From Mycobacterium bourgelatii (GTDB taxonomy: Bacteria; Actinomycetota; Actinomycetes; Mycobacteriales; Mycobacteriaceae): a stretch of DNA of 64,000 bases. A program made the position numbers and the translations under genes. The first letter of the stretch is position 1; each line of letters opens with the position of its first letter. This document shows, piece after piece, positions 10,200 through 19,026 of this stretch. The stretch spans positions 5,146,001 to 5,210,000 of the forward strand of contig NZ_BLKZ01000001.1 in assembly GCF_010723575.1 (NCBI RefSeq), in the 5' to 3' direction. A model generated the notes under the pieces. It was not told where the DNA came from and searched no databases. It saw only the letters and a program-made list of their open reading frames with translations.

Positions 10200-11417
10200 A
10201 TGCCAGAAGCCGTCATCGTTTCCGCTGTCCGGTCGCCGATTGGCCGGGCCATGAAAGGGTCGCTGGTCAATATGCGTCCCGACGACCTGGCGGTCCAGAT
10301 GGTTCGCGCCGCGCTCGACAAGGTGCCCGCGCTGAACCCGCACCACATCGACGACCTCATGTTGGGTTGTGGGCAGCCAGGTGGCGAGTCCGGGTTCAAC
10401 CTGGCCCGCGTTGTGGCGGTGGAGTTGGGCTACGACTTCCTGCCTGGCACCACGGTCAACCGCTACTGCTCCTCGTCCCTGCAGACCAGCCGGATGGCCT
10501 TCCACGCCATCAAGGCCGGTGAGGGCGACGCGTTTATCTCCGCGGGCGTGGAGACGGTGTCCCGCTTCGGCAAGGGCACGGCCGACTCGTGGCCCGAGAC
10601 CAAGAACCCCCTGTTCGACGAGGCGCAGGAGCGCACGACCAACGCGGCCGCGGGTGCCGAGGAATGGCATGACCCGCGCGCCGACGGCAACCTTCCCGAC
10701 ATCTACATCGCGATGGGGCAGACCGCTGAGAACGTCGCCCTGTTGACCGGCATCAGCCGTGAAGACCAGGACCACTGGGGCGTGCGCAGCCAGAACCGGG
10801 CCGAGGAGGCCATCAAGAACGGGTTCTTCGATCGCGAGATCACCCCGGTCACGTTGCCGGACGGGACCGTCGTCAGCACCGATGACGGCCCGCGGCCGGG
10901 CACCACTTACGACAAGATCAGGGACCTCAAGCCGGTGTTTCGGCCCAACGGAACGGTGACCGCCGGCAACGCGTGCCCGCTCAACGACGGCGCGGCCGCG
11001 TTGGTGATCACCAGCGACACCAAGGCCAAGGAGCTCGGCCTGACGCCGCTGGCCCGCATCGTGTCCACCGGCGTCAGCGGCCTGTCGCCCGAAATCATGG
11101 GGTTGGGGCCGATCGAGGCCACCAAGAAGGCGCTGGCCAACGCCGGCCTCTCGGTCAACGACATCGACCTCTTCGAGATCAACGAGGCGTTCGCGGTGCA
11201 GGTGCTCGGCTCGGCCCGCGAGCTGGGCATTGACGAGGACAAGCTGAATGTCTCGGGCGGGGCGATCGCCCTTGGTCACCCGTTCGGCATGACCGGGGCC
11301 CGCATCGCCACCACGCTGATCAACAATCTGCAGACCCACGACAAGACGTTTGGTCTCGAGACCATGTGTGTGGGTGGCGGCCAGGGCATGGCGATGGTGT
11401 TCGAGCGCCTGAGCTAG
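10200..11417 (+). CDS. fadA3: acetyl-CoA acyltransferase / thiolase FadA3
   Basis: Thiolase that cleaves 3-ketoacyl-CoA with CoA in beta-oxidation. At 405 residues it has the length I remember for M. tuberculosis FadA3 (Rv1074c). The acyl-enzyme cysteine is C90 (NRYCSSSLQ), the histidine is in ALGHPFGMTG, and the second cysteine is in MCVGGGQG near residue 391. The ATG lies 7 nt after GAGGAG. It stands in a block of acyl-CoA genes (echA9 and echA8 nearby) and is followed by a strong palindromic terminator. The chain-length specificity of the substrate is not deducible. Confidence 0.95.
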   Translation: MPEAVIVSAVRSPIGRAMKGSLVNMRPDDLAVQMVRAALDKVPALNPHHIDDLMLGCGQPGGESGFNLARVVAVELGYDFLPGTTVNRYCSSSLQTSRMAFHAIKAGEGDAFISAGVETVSRFGKGTADSWPETKNPLFDEAQERTTNAAAGAEEWHDPRADGNLPDIYIAMGQTAENVALLTGISREDQDHWGVRSQNRAEEAIKNGFFDREITPVTLPDGTVVSTDDGPRPGTTYDKIRDLKPVFRPNGTVTAGNACPLNDGAAALVITSDTKAKELGLTPLARIVSTGVSGLSPEIMGLGPIEATKKALANAGLSVNDIDLFEINEAFAVQVLGSARELGIDEDKLNVSGGAIALGHPFGMTGARIATTLINNLQTHDKTFGLETMCVGGGQGMAMVFERLS

Positions 11418-11426
11418 CTTCTTCTT

Positions 11427-11580
11427 GCGTTGAGACTGCGCGTAGGGCGGAGAAGTGCGAGTAACCACCGCCAAAAGCGCAGACTCAACGCGATGCGCCC
11501 CACCCGCCGAGTTGAGACTGCAGATTTGGCGGCAAAGTTCGAGAGAACACCGCCAACAGCGCAGCATCAACGCGGGTTGA
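11427..11580. repeat. two tandem imperfect palindromes (GTTGAGACTGC family)
   Basis: Unit 1 (11427-11491) has 15-nt outer arms starting GCGTTGAGACTGCGC and pairing with 11477-11491 with one mismatch, plus inner GGCGG/CCGCC arms. Unit 2 (11511-11573) repeats the plan with GTTGAGACTGC, GGCGG, CCGCC and a 9/11 matching outer arm. They are offset by 82 bp and lie between the fadA3 stop and the terminator. They look like dispersed intergenic hairpin elements. Confidence 0.7.
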
Positions 11581-11610
11581 GGGTCGAGTGGCGCCCACAC
11601 CCAGCGTCAA

Positions 11611-11650
11611 CACGAAAAAGCCGGCACCCCGGGGTGCCGGCTTTTTCGTG
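11611..11650. terminator. bidirectional intrinsic terminator, perfect 40-bp palindrome
   Basis: CACGAAAAAGCCGGCACCCC is followed directly by its exact reverse complement. The GC-rich core is flanked by A5 on the left and T5 on the right, so it can act for both converging genes, fadA3 (plus, ends 11417) and the Bax-inhibitor-like gene (minus, ends 11658). Confidence 0.9.
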
Positions 11651-11657
11651 GAGCAAG

Positions 11658-12503
11658 TTAATCGTTCTGCAGATAACTCAACAGGCGCAGGATCTCCATG
11701 TACAGCCAGACCAGCGTCACGGTCAGACCCAGGGCGACGCCCCAGGCTGCCTTGTCCGGCGCACCTGCGCGGATCATCTGGTCGGCCGCGTCGAAGTCGA
11801 TCAGGAAGCTGAAGGCAGCGATCGCGATGCAGACCAGCGAGAAGATGATGCCGATCAGTCCCGCACTACGCAGGCCCAGCCCCTCACCATTGCCGAAGTG
11901 GAACATCGCGAGCAACCAGTTGCCGAGCATCAGCACGACCACGCCGATCAGCGCGGCGGTAAGCATGCGAGTAAACCTGGGTGTGACGCGGATGGCGCCC
12001 GTCTTGTAGACGACGAGCATGCCGAAGAACACGCCCAGAGTGCCCAGGATGGCCTCCCCGATCAGGGCGCCGGCATTGGCCGAACCCACCGAGAAATTGG
12101 CCAGGACAAACGAGAAGGCGCCCAGCAGCAACCCCTCGAGCGCGGCGTAGGTAAGCACGATCGCCGGGTTGTCCTGCTTGCGCGCGAAAATTGCGACCAT
12201 GACCAGCGCGAACCCGCCAAGACCGCCGATCAGGGCGAGCGGGTACCCGAGTGCCGGGTTCAACCGCGTCAGGACATACGAAATGACGGCGGTAGCCGTC
12301 AGTACAGCCAATGTGATGCCGGTCTTGGTGACGACATCGTCAATGGTCATCGGCCGTGATACGCGAGCACGACCCTCCTGGTAAGGCGCGTAGCCCGCCG
12401 CCGGGTAGCCCGGCTGCATCTGTGCCGTGCCTGCGCCGAATTGCGCATAGCCGCCCTGCTGCTTGGGCAGCGAGCGAAATACCGGGTTGCTTGTCTCCCG
12501 CAC
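11658..12503 (-). CDS. Bax inhibitor-1/YccA-like integral membrane protein (Rv1072-like)
   Basis: After a polar N terminus rich in Gly, Tyr and Pro, the protein has seven hydrophobic segments and the C-terminal LYMEILRLL signature of the Bax1-I/YccA family. Members are membrane proteins, some forming pH-sensitive calcium leak channels; the role in mycobacteria is unknown. I chose GTG 12503 (VRETSNPVFRSLP) because GAGAGG lies 8 nt upstream and the 281-residue product fits the M. tuberculosis homologue (about 278). An ATG at 12527 would add eight residues but has no ribosome site. It is divergent from echA9. Confidence 0.85.
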   Translation of the reverse strand: MRETSNPVFRSLPKQQGGYAQFGAGTAQMQPGYPAAGYAPYQEGRARVSRPMTIDDVVTKTGITLAVLTATAVISYVLTRLNPALGYPLALIGGLGGFALVMVAIFARKQDNPAIVLTYAALEGLLLGAFSFVLANFSVGSANAGALIGEAILGTLGVFFGMLVVYKTGAIRVTPRFTRMLTAALIGVVVLMLGNWLLAMFHFGNGEGLGLRSAGLIGIIFSLVCIAIAAFSFLIDFDAADQMIRAGAPDKAAWGVALGLTVTLVWLYMEILRLLSYLQND

Positions 12504-12703
12504 CGTCGGATCCTCTCTTATGGCCATCGCTTAGAGATGTGCGAACAATTGCACAACGGTCAGTGGCTCGTCCAGGTTCCCAGCCTCATGGTCCGTTCTC
12601 GATCAACCCTAGCCCCGCGGACATCGCGGAGCGAGTAACGATCTAGATTGCTGGTCAAACTCATGCGCAGGTAAAGGCGGAATCCGTCGAGGGGAGCTAG
12701 GGC

Positions 12704-13756
12704 GTGACTGAAGCCGGGATTACTGGGGAGTCCGACGAGGTGCTCACCCGAGTCGACGGCGACGTCGGCTTTGTGACCCTCAATCGCCCCAAGGCGATCA
12801 ACTCGCTGAACCAGAACATGGTGGACCTGCTCAGCACCGTGCTCATCCGTTGGGAGCGCGACGACGCGGTGCGCGCGGTCGTGGTCTCGGGCGCCGGGGA
12901 GCGCGGGTTGTGCGCCGGCGGCGACGTGGTCGCGCTCTACCACAGCGCCCGCAAGGACGGCGTCGAAGCGCGACGGTTCTGGCGCGACGAGTACCTGCTC
13001 GATGCCCAGGTCGGTCGGTTCGCCAAGCCGTATGTGGCGCTGATGGACGGCATCGTGATGGGCGGCGGCGTCGGCATCAGCGCACACGCCAACACCCGGG
13101 TGGTGACCGACACCGCCAAGGTCGCCATGCCCGAGGTCGGCATCGGGTTCATCCCCGACGTCGGCGGGACGTACCTACTGTCCCGGGCCCCCGGCAAGCT
13201 GGGCCTGCACGCGGCCTTGACCGGTGCGCCGTTCAACGGCGCCGACGCCATCGCCCTGGGATTCGCCGACCACTACGTGCCGCACAGCGATCTGGACGCG
13301 TTCAAGGCCTCGATTGCCGCCGTCGGCGTGGAAACCGCGCTGGCCCGCCACGCCATCGAACCACCACCGAGTGAGCTTGCGGCACAACGCGAATGGATTG
13401 ACGAGTGCTATTCGCAAGACACCGTGCAGGACATCATCACCGCGCTGAAGAATCACAGCGCCAAGGCGGCCAACGACGCCGCCGACCTGATCGCGACCCG
13501 TTCCCCCATCGCGTTGTCGGTGACGCTCGAGGCCGTGCGTCGCGCGGCCAAGCTGGAAACGCTGGAAGATGTTCTGGTACAGGACTATCGGGTGTCATCG
13601 GCATCGCTGCGCTCGCACGACTTCGTCGAGGGGATTCGCGCCCAACTGGTCGACAAGGACCGCAATCCGAAATGGTCGCCGGCATCACTCGCCGACGTCA
13701 CCGTCGCCGACGTCGCGGACTACTTCAAACCGGTCGATGACGACCTGACGTTCTAG
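12704..13756 (+). CDS. echA9: crotonase-family hydrolase EchA9 (3-hydroxyisobutyryl-CoA hydrolase type)
   Basis: The 350-residue product begins at GTG, 7-8 nt after GGGGAG. The N-terminal crotonase core contains the oxyanion-hole segments LCAGGDVVALY and GIVMGGGVGIS. The length and the C-terminal extension (about residues 260-350, ending DVADYFKPVDDD) are those of 3-hydroxyisobutyryl-CoA hydrolases rather than simple enoyl-CoA hydratases. A role in valine catabolism is therefore the best guess, although the M. tuberculosis gene is named as an enoyl-CoA hydratase. In H37Rv echA9 is adjacent to echA8; here an insertion sequence separates them. Confidence 0.9.
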   Translation: MTEAGITGESDEVLTRVDGDVGFVTLNRPKAINSLNQNMVDLLSTVLIRWERDDAVRAVVVSGAGERGLCAGGDVVALYHSARKDGVEARRFWRDEYLLDAQVGRFAKPYVALMDGIVMGGGVGISAHANTRVVTDTAKVAMPEVGIGFIPDVGGTYLLSRAPGKLGLHAALTGAPFNGADAIALGFADHYVPHSDLDAFKASIAAVGVETALARHAIEPPPSELAAQREWIDECYSQDTVQDIITALKNHSAKAANDAADLIATRSPIALSVTLEAVRRAAKLETLEDVLVQDYRVSSASLRSHDFVEGIRAQLVDKDRNPKWSPASLADVTVADVADYFKPVDDDLTF

Positions 13757-13761
13757 AGAGA

Positions 13762-15101
13762 CATCTCACGAAGTTAGAAGTCAAGCCGCGAGTGTGAGAG
13801 GGGGTGGAAACGCCTGATGTTCGTTGTACCGTTGGCCAGTTTGCAGGCAGTGGTGGAGTTGGCCGAGGAACTTGTTGAACAGGTGTCGTTGGGCTTGGCG
13901 GTTCCAGTCTCCTGCGGCGCGGCGGGCATCGAAGTGGCGACGGGCACCCGGGGAACCGCGCAACGATGCCAACGCCCAGATCGAGCCGACCGCGGCCAGG
14001 CGCCGGTTTTTGATATGCCGATGTGTCACAACGGTTTTCTTTCCGCTGGCGCGGGTGATAGGGGCCGATCCAGCGAAGGCTTTCAACCCGCGGGCATCAG
14101 CGAAGCGGGCGCGGTCGTCGCCGATCTCGGCGAGCACCCGGGCGCCAGTCAGATTCCCCAGGCCAGGAAGCTGGTGATGATCGCGGCGTCCGGGTGCTGT
14201 TCAAAATGGGCGATCGCCGCCTCGGCCAGGTCATCGCCGGCCGCGCTCGCGGCCTCGAACTGGCGCAGCAGCGCGGCCAGCTGGATGCCCATCGCGTTTT
14301 CCACCATGGGTGGTTGGTGCAGGTAGGTGTCGGTGAACACGCTGCGCAGCCGCTCGACGTCACGGTCGAGGTCACGGCGGCGGCGGCTTTGACCAGCAAC
14401 CGGCGCAGCCGCGCCGGGGTCAGTTTTGCAGCCTGCGTGGGGGTTGGCGCGGCCGCCAGGATGGTGCGCGCGTCGGCGCGGGCCAGCCCTCCGCTGGGCA
14501 GGTCTGCGAAGGCCGCCAGCGCGGCCGGGTAGAAGTCTTTGAGCAGATCGCGGATCTGGTTGCCGATCTGCTGACGTGCCCACACGGCGTCCTGCTGGGC
14601 GCGCGCCAGTACCCGGATAGCCTGGGTCAGCTCGGTGTCGAGGGGCAGCCGGCGGTGGGCGTCGGGGTCGGTGCGGATGATGTTGGCCAACAGCACTGCG
14701 TCGGTGGCATCGGATTTGGCGCCCGAGAGTGCATACCGCGCCCGATACCGCGAGGCCGCCAACGGATTGATCGGATATATCGCCCGGCCGGTTTCGCGCA
14801 ACGCGCCTACCCACAGCCCGCGGTCGGTTTCGATCCCCACCGGGATCGGATGCTCGGCGCTGTCGCCGACCTCGGCCAACAGGGTCAACAACTGTGCAAA
14901 GCCGCCGCGTCGTTATCGACCCTCCCGCGGGCCACCACGCGACCGTCGGCGTCTACCACGGCGACATCGTGATGCGATGTGGCCCAGTCGATTCCGCAAA
15001 AAAGTTCCAAATTACCGCTCCTTCGATCACTCAACCGGTCACGAGCCTTGATGGGGTCACGCGGCGCCCTAATCGCAGGACTCGAAGGTCCGTCATCTCA
15101 C
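13762..15101 (-). mobile_element. IS110-family insertion sequence, about 1.33 kb
   Basis: The element lies between echA9 and echA8, which I remember as neighbours in H37Rv. Its only gene encodes an IS110-type (DEDD) transposase. IS110 elements lack terminal inverted repeats, so ends are hard to fix. The octamer CATCTCAC occurs at 13762-13769 and again at 15094-15101, just outside the transposase on each side, and may be the target core. The left end could instead extend toward 15350. Confidence 0.65.
13781..15010 (-). pseudogene. IS110-family transposase, three frameshifts
   Basis: The start is probably TTG 15010, with GGAG 7 nt upstream. The N-terminal DEDD domain reads CGIDWATSHHDVAVVDADG and continues, after frameshifts, through IETDRGLWVGALRE and SGAKSDATDAVLLA. 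The C-terminal Tnp_20 domain contains GLKAFAGSAPITRASGKK. The frame breaks at about 14901, 14390 and 14170. At each point one extra G/C restores the frame (...DNDAAGFAQLL, LVKAGRRRDLDRDV, SFPGLGNLTGARVL). The reconstructed protein is about 410 residues, normal for the family. Either the copy is dead or the consensus has dropped bases; the pattern matches that in the PPE gene. Confidence 0.85.
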
Positions 15102-15268
15102 TAGCCGTCCGTGACTCCAGCACACCACAGGGCCTCGTTCTTTCGAAGAGCTCGAAGCTCGGGATCGTTAGCCGGGAGGTCGACCCTGTGGCGGGCTCGA
15201 GCAACGGCATCCCACCACCGAAAGCCATGATCTGCCGTCAGGCGCGCCGCTCTCTCATAAGGCGTCAT
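15101..15268 (-). CDS. hypothetical 55-residue protein
   Basis: MTPYERAARLTADHGFRWWD starts at ATG 15268, about 10 nt after GGGAG, and ends at the putative left boundary of the insertion sequence. The composition (W, R and D rich, with no low-complexity runs) is more protein-like than the other frames. No family is recognised. It could be chromosomal or part of the element. Confidence 0.25.
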   Translation of the reverse strand: MTPYERAARLTADHGFRWWDAVARARHRVDLPANDPELRALRKNEALWCAGVTDG

Positions 15269-15370
15269 ACGCCGGGAGCTCCCAGGCATCACCCAACGGC
15301 AGACCACACAGGAATGGCCCTGGCCTACACGACCAGTAACCAACCCCTACTAAACGATTAGGGAGCCCCC

Positions 15371-16153
15371 ATGGCCGACAACACTTACGAGACAATTCTG
15401 GTCGAGCGCGAGGAGCGGGTCGGCATCATCACGCTGAACCGACCGAAGGCACTCAACGCGCTCAACAGCCAGGTGATGGACGAAGTCACCACTGCGGCAA
15501 CCGAATTGGACAACGATCCCGGGATCGGCGCGATCATCATCACCGGGTCGGAGAAGGCGTTCGCCGCCGGCGCCGACATCAAGGAAATGGCCGAACTGTC
15601 GTTCGCCGACGCGTTCGAAGCAGACTTCTTCGCGCCCTGGGCCAAACTCGCCGCCGTACGCACCCCGACGATCGCCGCGGTGGCCGGATACGCCCTGGGC
15701 GGTGGCTGCGAGCTGGCGATGATGTGCGACCTGCTGATCGCCGCCGACACCGCGAAATTCGGCCAACCGGAGATCAAACTCGGCGTGCTGCCCGGCATGG
15801 GTGGCTCCCAGCGTCTGACCCGCGCCATCGGCAAGGCCAAGGCCATGGACCTGATCTTGACGGGACGCACCATCGACGCCGCGGAAGCCGAACGCAGCGG
15901 CCTCGTCTCGCGGGTGGTGCCCGCCGAAGACTTACTGTCCGAGGCCAAGGGCGTCGCCACCACCATTTCGCAGATGTCGCGCTCGGCCTCCCGCATGGCG
16001 AAAGAGGCCGTCAACCGCGCCTTCGAATCGACCCTCACCGAAGGGTTGCTCTACGAGAGACGGCTTTTCCATTCGACGTTCGCCACGGCTGATCAGTCCG
16101 AAGGCATGGCTGCGTTCATCGAAAAACGTCCCCCGAACTTCACCTACCGATGA
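15371..16153 (+). CDS. echA8: enoyl-CoA hydratase EchA8
   Basis: Hydrates trans-2-enoyl-CoA in beta-oxidation. The 260-residue crotonase is nearly identical in pattern to M. tuberculosis EchA8 (Rv1070c). The oxyanion motif is AAGADIKEMAEL, and catalytic glutamates lie in GGGCE (E114) and GQPEIKLG (E134). The C terminus reads EGMAAFIEKR. The ATG lies 8 nt after GGAG. Its stop overlaps the next start (ATGA at 16150-16153), so it is translationally coupled to the membrane hydrolase gene. Confidence 0.95.
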   Translation: MADNTYETILVEREERVGIITLNRPKALNALNSQVMDEVTTAATELDNDPGIGAIIITGSEKAFAAGADIKEMAELSFADAFEADFFAPWAKLAAVRTPTIAAVAGYALGGGCELAMMCDLLIAADTAKFGQPEIKLGVLPGMGGSQRLTRAIGKAKAMDLILTGRTIDAAEAERSGLVSRVVPAEDLLSEAKGVATTISQMSRSASRMAKEAVNRAFESTLTEGLLYERRLFHSTFATADQSEGMAAFIEKRPPNFTYR

Positions 16154-17919
16154 CCGAGAAAGGCTCCGCGACCACCAAGGAGCCTGTCGCCGACGCTGAG
16201 GAATCCCCGGTTGCCGAGGTCGCCTCGGATGCCAACGAGGCCGTCCGCAAAGCCTTCTGGATAAGGCATTACACCTTCACCGGGACCGCCGTCGGTCTCG
16301 TCTTCATCTGGCTGTCCCTCACGCCGTCGCTGCTGCCTCGGGGCCCGCTTTTCCAGGGCGTGGTCAGCGGCTGCTCCGGCGCCATCGGCTACGCCATCGG
16401 CGTCTTCGTCGTCTGGCTGATCCGCTGGTTGCGTTCAAAGAACACCACTCCGCCGCCCCCGCGGTGGGTGTGGCTGCCCCTGGTCGCCGTCGGCGCGATC
16501 GGCCTGGTCTTCATGGGCATCCAATTCCACGTCTGGCAAGACCGGGTGCGCGACATGATGGGCGTCGAGCACCTGAAGTGGTACGACTACCCGCTCACCG
16601 GAATCCTTTCGCTCGTCGTGCTTTTCACGCTCGTGGAAGTCGGCCAGTTCATCCGTCTGGTGGTCGCTTTCCTGGTGGCACAGGTGGACCGAATCGCACC
16701 CTTCCGCGTGTCGGCGGCCATCGTGGTGGCGACGCTGGTAGCACTGACCATCACGCTGCTCAACGGTGTGGTGCTCAAATTCGCGATGCGGTCCATGAAC
16801 AACACGTTCGAATCGGTCAACAGTGAGATGGATCCGGACCACGCGCCGCCGAGGACGGCGAGGCGATCGGGCGGCCCAGGATCATTGGTGTCCTGGGAGT
16901 CGTTGGGCCACCAGGGTCGGATCTTCGTCGGGGCCGGACCGTCGCGCAAACAACTCTCCGACTTCAACGGGACCCCAGCCACCGAACCCATCCGGGCCTA
17001 CGCGGGGTTGAACTCCGCGCACGGGATCGACGCGGCCGCCGAGCTTGCCGCGCGCGAACTGCAGCGCGCCGGCGGTCTACAACGCGCGATCGTCGCGGTG
17101 GCCACCACCACCGGAACCGGGTGGATCAACGAGGCCGAAGCCTCGGCGCTGGAGTACATGTACAACGGCAACACCGCCATCGTCAGCATGCAGTACTCGT
17201 TCCTGCCCAGCTGGTTGTCGTTCCTGGTCGACAAGGAGAACGCGCGGCATGCCGGCCAGGCGTTGTTCGAGGCGGTCGACAAGCTGATTCGGCAGATGCC
17301 CGAATTCAAACGCCCGAAGCTCGTGGTGTTCGGCGAGAGCCTGGGGTCTTTCGGCGCCGAGGCCCCGTTCATGAGCCTCAACAACGTCTTGGCCCGCACC
17401 GACGGCGCCTTGTTCAGCGGGCCGACCTTCAACAACACGATCTGGACCCAGCTCACCAGCAACCGCGATCCCGGCTCACCGCAATGGCTGCCCATCTATG
17501 ACGACGGACGCAATGTCCGGTTCGTCGCGCGTCCGGAAAATCTGGACCGGCCCGACGCCGAATGGCACCGACCCCGGGTCGTGTACCTGCAGCACGCCTC
17601 CGACCCGATCGCCTGGTGGACACCGAACCTGCTGTTCAAGGAACCCGAATGGCTGAAGGAACCGCGCGGCTATGACGTGCTGCCCGAGACGTACTGGATT
17701 CCCGTCGTGACCTTCTTGCAGGTATCTGCCGACATGGCGGTGGCCGTCGACGTGCCGGACGGACATGGCCACCGGTACGTCGCGAATGTCGCCGACGGCT
17801 GGGCGGCGGTGCTGTCCCCGCCGGGCTGGACGCCTGAGAAAACGGAGCGGCTGCGGCCGTTGCTGCAGGCCAACGCGAAGCCGCTCGGACCAGCGGGCGA
17901 CCAGGACAGCGGTCAATAG
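16150..17919 (+). CDS. membrane protein with C-terminal alpha/beta-hydrolase domain (Rv1069c-like)
   Basis: This 589-residue protein has about five or six hydrophobic segments in residues 35-230. A cytoplasmic or periplasmic alpha/beta-hydrolase domain of the Abhydrolase_9 type follows, with nucleophile elbow FGESLGSFG (serine at about 396). Length matches the M. tuberculosis homologue (about 587). The reaction is unknown; a serine ester or thioester hydrolase at the membrane is inferred. It shares ATGA with echA8, so the two are expressed together. Confidence 0.85.
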   Translation: MTEKGSATTKEPVADAEESPVAEVASDANEAVRKAFWIRHYTFTGTAVGLVFIWLSLTPSLLPRGPLFQGVVSGCSGAIGYAIGVFVVWLIRWLRSKNTTPPPPRWVWLPLVAVGAIGLVFMGIQFHVWQDRVRDMMGVEHLKWYDYPLTGILSLVVLFTLVEVGQFIRLVVAFLVAQVDRIAPFRVSAAIVVATLVALTITLLNGVVLKFAMRSMNNTFESVNSEMDPDHAPPRTARRSGGPGSLVSWESLGHQGRIFVGAGPSRKQLSDFNGTPATEPIRAYAGLNSAHGIDAAAELAARELQRAGGLQRAIVAVATTTGTGWINEAEASALEYMYNGNTAIVSMQYSFLPSWLSFLVDKENARHAGQALFEAVDKLIRQMPEFKRPKLVVFGESLGSFGAEAPFMSLNNVLARTDGALFSGPTFNNTIWTQLTSNRDPGSPQWLPIYDDGRNVRFVARPENLDRPDAEWHRPRVVYLQHASDPIAWWTPNLLFKEPEWLKEPRGYDVLPETYWIPVVTFLQVSADMAVAVDVPDGHGHRYVANVADGWAAVLSPPGWTPEKTERLRPLLQANAKPLGPAGDQDSGQ

Positions 17920-17976
17920 AACGTTGATGGTGCACAGAGCCAGGGCTTGACAAAGCCGGCGGGCTGGTGGTCGGGC

Positions 17977-18357
17977 CTAGCTCAACTCAGCAAGCACGCC
18001 CGCGGCCACCAGAGCGTGATAGCCACCGACCACGTCGGTCGCGCGATGCAGGCCCAGGTCCAACAGCGCCGCGGCGGCCAGGCTGGAGGTGTAGCCCTCC
18101 GAACACAGGATCACCCACTCGACGTCGTCGCCGACGGCCTGCGGCAGCCGCGCGTCGCTGGTGGGGTCGCAGCGCCATTCCAGCACGTTGCGTTCGATGA
18201 CCAACGCGCCGGGCACCTCGCCCTCGGCCGCGCGCTGGGCCTGCGGCCGGATGTCCACCAGCACCGCGCCACGCCGCAGCGCCTCGGGCACCTGGTCTGC
18301 GGGCAACCGTTGGTATCGGCTCCGCGCAGCCTCCAGCACCTGGTCGATCCGGCTCAT
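17977..18357 (-). CDS. rhodanese-like sulfurtransferase (Rv1066-like)
   Basis: Single rhodanese domain of 126 residues. The catalytic cysteine is C85 in ILCSEGYTSSLAA, and the domain also has LVDIRPQAQRAAEGEVPGA. I chose ATG 18357 (MSRIDQVLEAARSRYQ) because it overlaps the stop of the upstream cupin gene by one base (TGATG). Longer forms up to 18540 run through the other gene. Coupling with a cysteine-dioxygenase-like gene suggests a shared sulfur or cysteine theme. Confidence 0.88.
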   Translation of the reverse strand: MSRIDQVLEAARSRYQRLPADQVPEALRRGAVLVDIRPQAQRAAEGEVPGALVIERNVLEWRCDPTSDARLPQAVGDDVEWVILCSEGYTSSLAAAALLDLGLHRATDVVGGYHALVAAGVLAELS

Positions 18358-18926
18358 CAGGGCCCTTCGGGCTGGTCGGTCAACTCGGTGCGCTGGCGGC
18401 GCAACGTGTTCCGCCCGGTGACCTCGTAGTACGACATGACGGTCAGCGGCGGCGAGTAGGCGTGCACGCTCAGGGTCGGTTGGACGGTTCGTGCGGGCTT
18501 GCGGGTGGCCACCGACTCCTCGATCGGCCGGGGCGCCCACACCACGTCATGCACCCAGCCCAGCGGAAAACCGGCCTGGTCGCCCGCATCGAGGCGGCGC
18601 CGCCGCAATCGCCGGCCATCCCAGCGGTATTCGGTGAGCGACCCGGACAGCACCGTCAGCGCCCCGAGCGACCCGCCATGATCGTGCAACTCGGTGGCCT
18701 TACCCGGCACCCAGCTGATCAGCCAGATGTCCAACTCGTCGTCGCCGTGGATGCGGGTGAACCAGCGCTTGTATTCCGGCAGGCCGTCCCGCGGCAGCAG
18801 GTGGTCGCACCGCCCGCTGAGCACATCGTCGGCGGCTTGATCGGTCGCGAGCAGCAGATCGGGCACGCGCAACCGCGTGGGTCCCGACGCTGGGGAGGCA
18901 TAGGGAGGGGCAAACGGCATAGCCAT
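18357..18926 (-). CDS. cysteine dioxygenase-like cupin (Rv1065-like)
   Basis: The 189-residue cupin has a metal site HDH at 81-83 and a further histidine at 126 (GWVHDVVW). It matches the three-histidine iron site of cysteine dioxygenases, which oxidise cysteine to cysteine sulfinate. It is of the bacterial type without an obvious Cys-Tyr crosslink pair, so another thiol could be the substrate. The ATG has GGAG 8 nt upstream. It is coupled to the rhodanese gene and divergent from lpqV. Confidence 0.85.
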   Translation of the reverse strand: MAMPFAPPYASPASGPTRLRVPDLLLATDQAADDVLSGRCDHLLPRDGLPEYKRWFTRIHGDDELDIWLISWVPGKATELHDHGGSLGALTVLSGSLTEYRWDGRRLRRRRLDAGDQAGFPLGWVHDVVWAPRPIEESVATRKPARTVQPTLSVHAYSPPLTVMSYYEVTGRNTLRRQRTELTDQPEGP

Positions 18927-19026
18927 GAAGAGCTCCGGAGGATGAAACGGTTAGGGCAAGCGGCGGCGTCAGGGCCGACAACACTCCCAAAAGCCGGAGC
19001 ACTCCATCACGCCAAGAAGTGTTGCA

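Noticed and set aside
10170..11600. 476-codon minus-strand frame opposite fadA3
   Set aside because: It is an antisense shadow of a GC-rich gene, lacks any domain, and fadA3 is certain.
15031..15228. 65-codon minus-strand frame beside the insertion sequence
   Set aside because: It overlaps the likely element end and the more plausible 55-codon frame; no ribosome site or family features.
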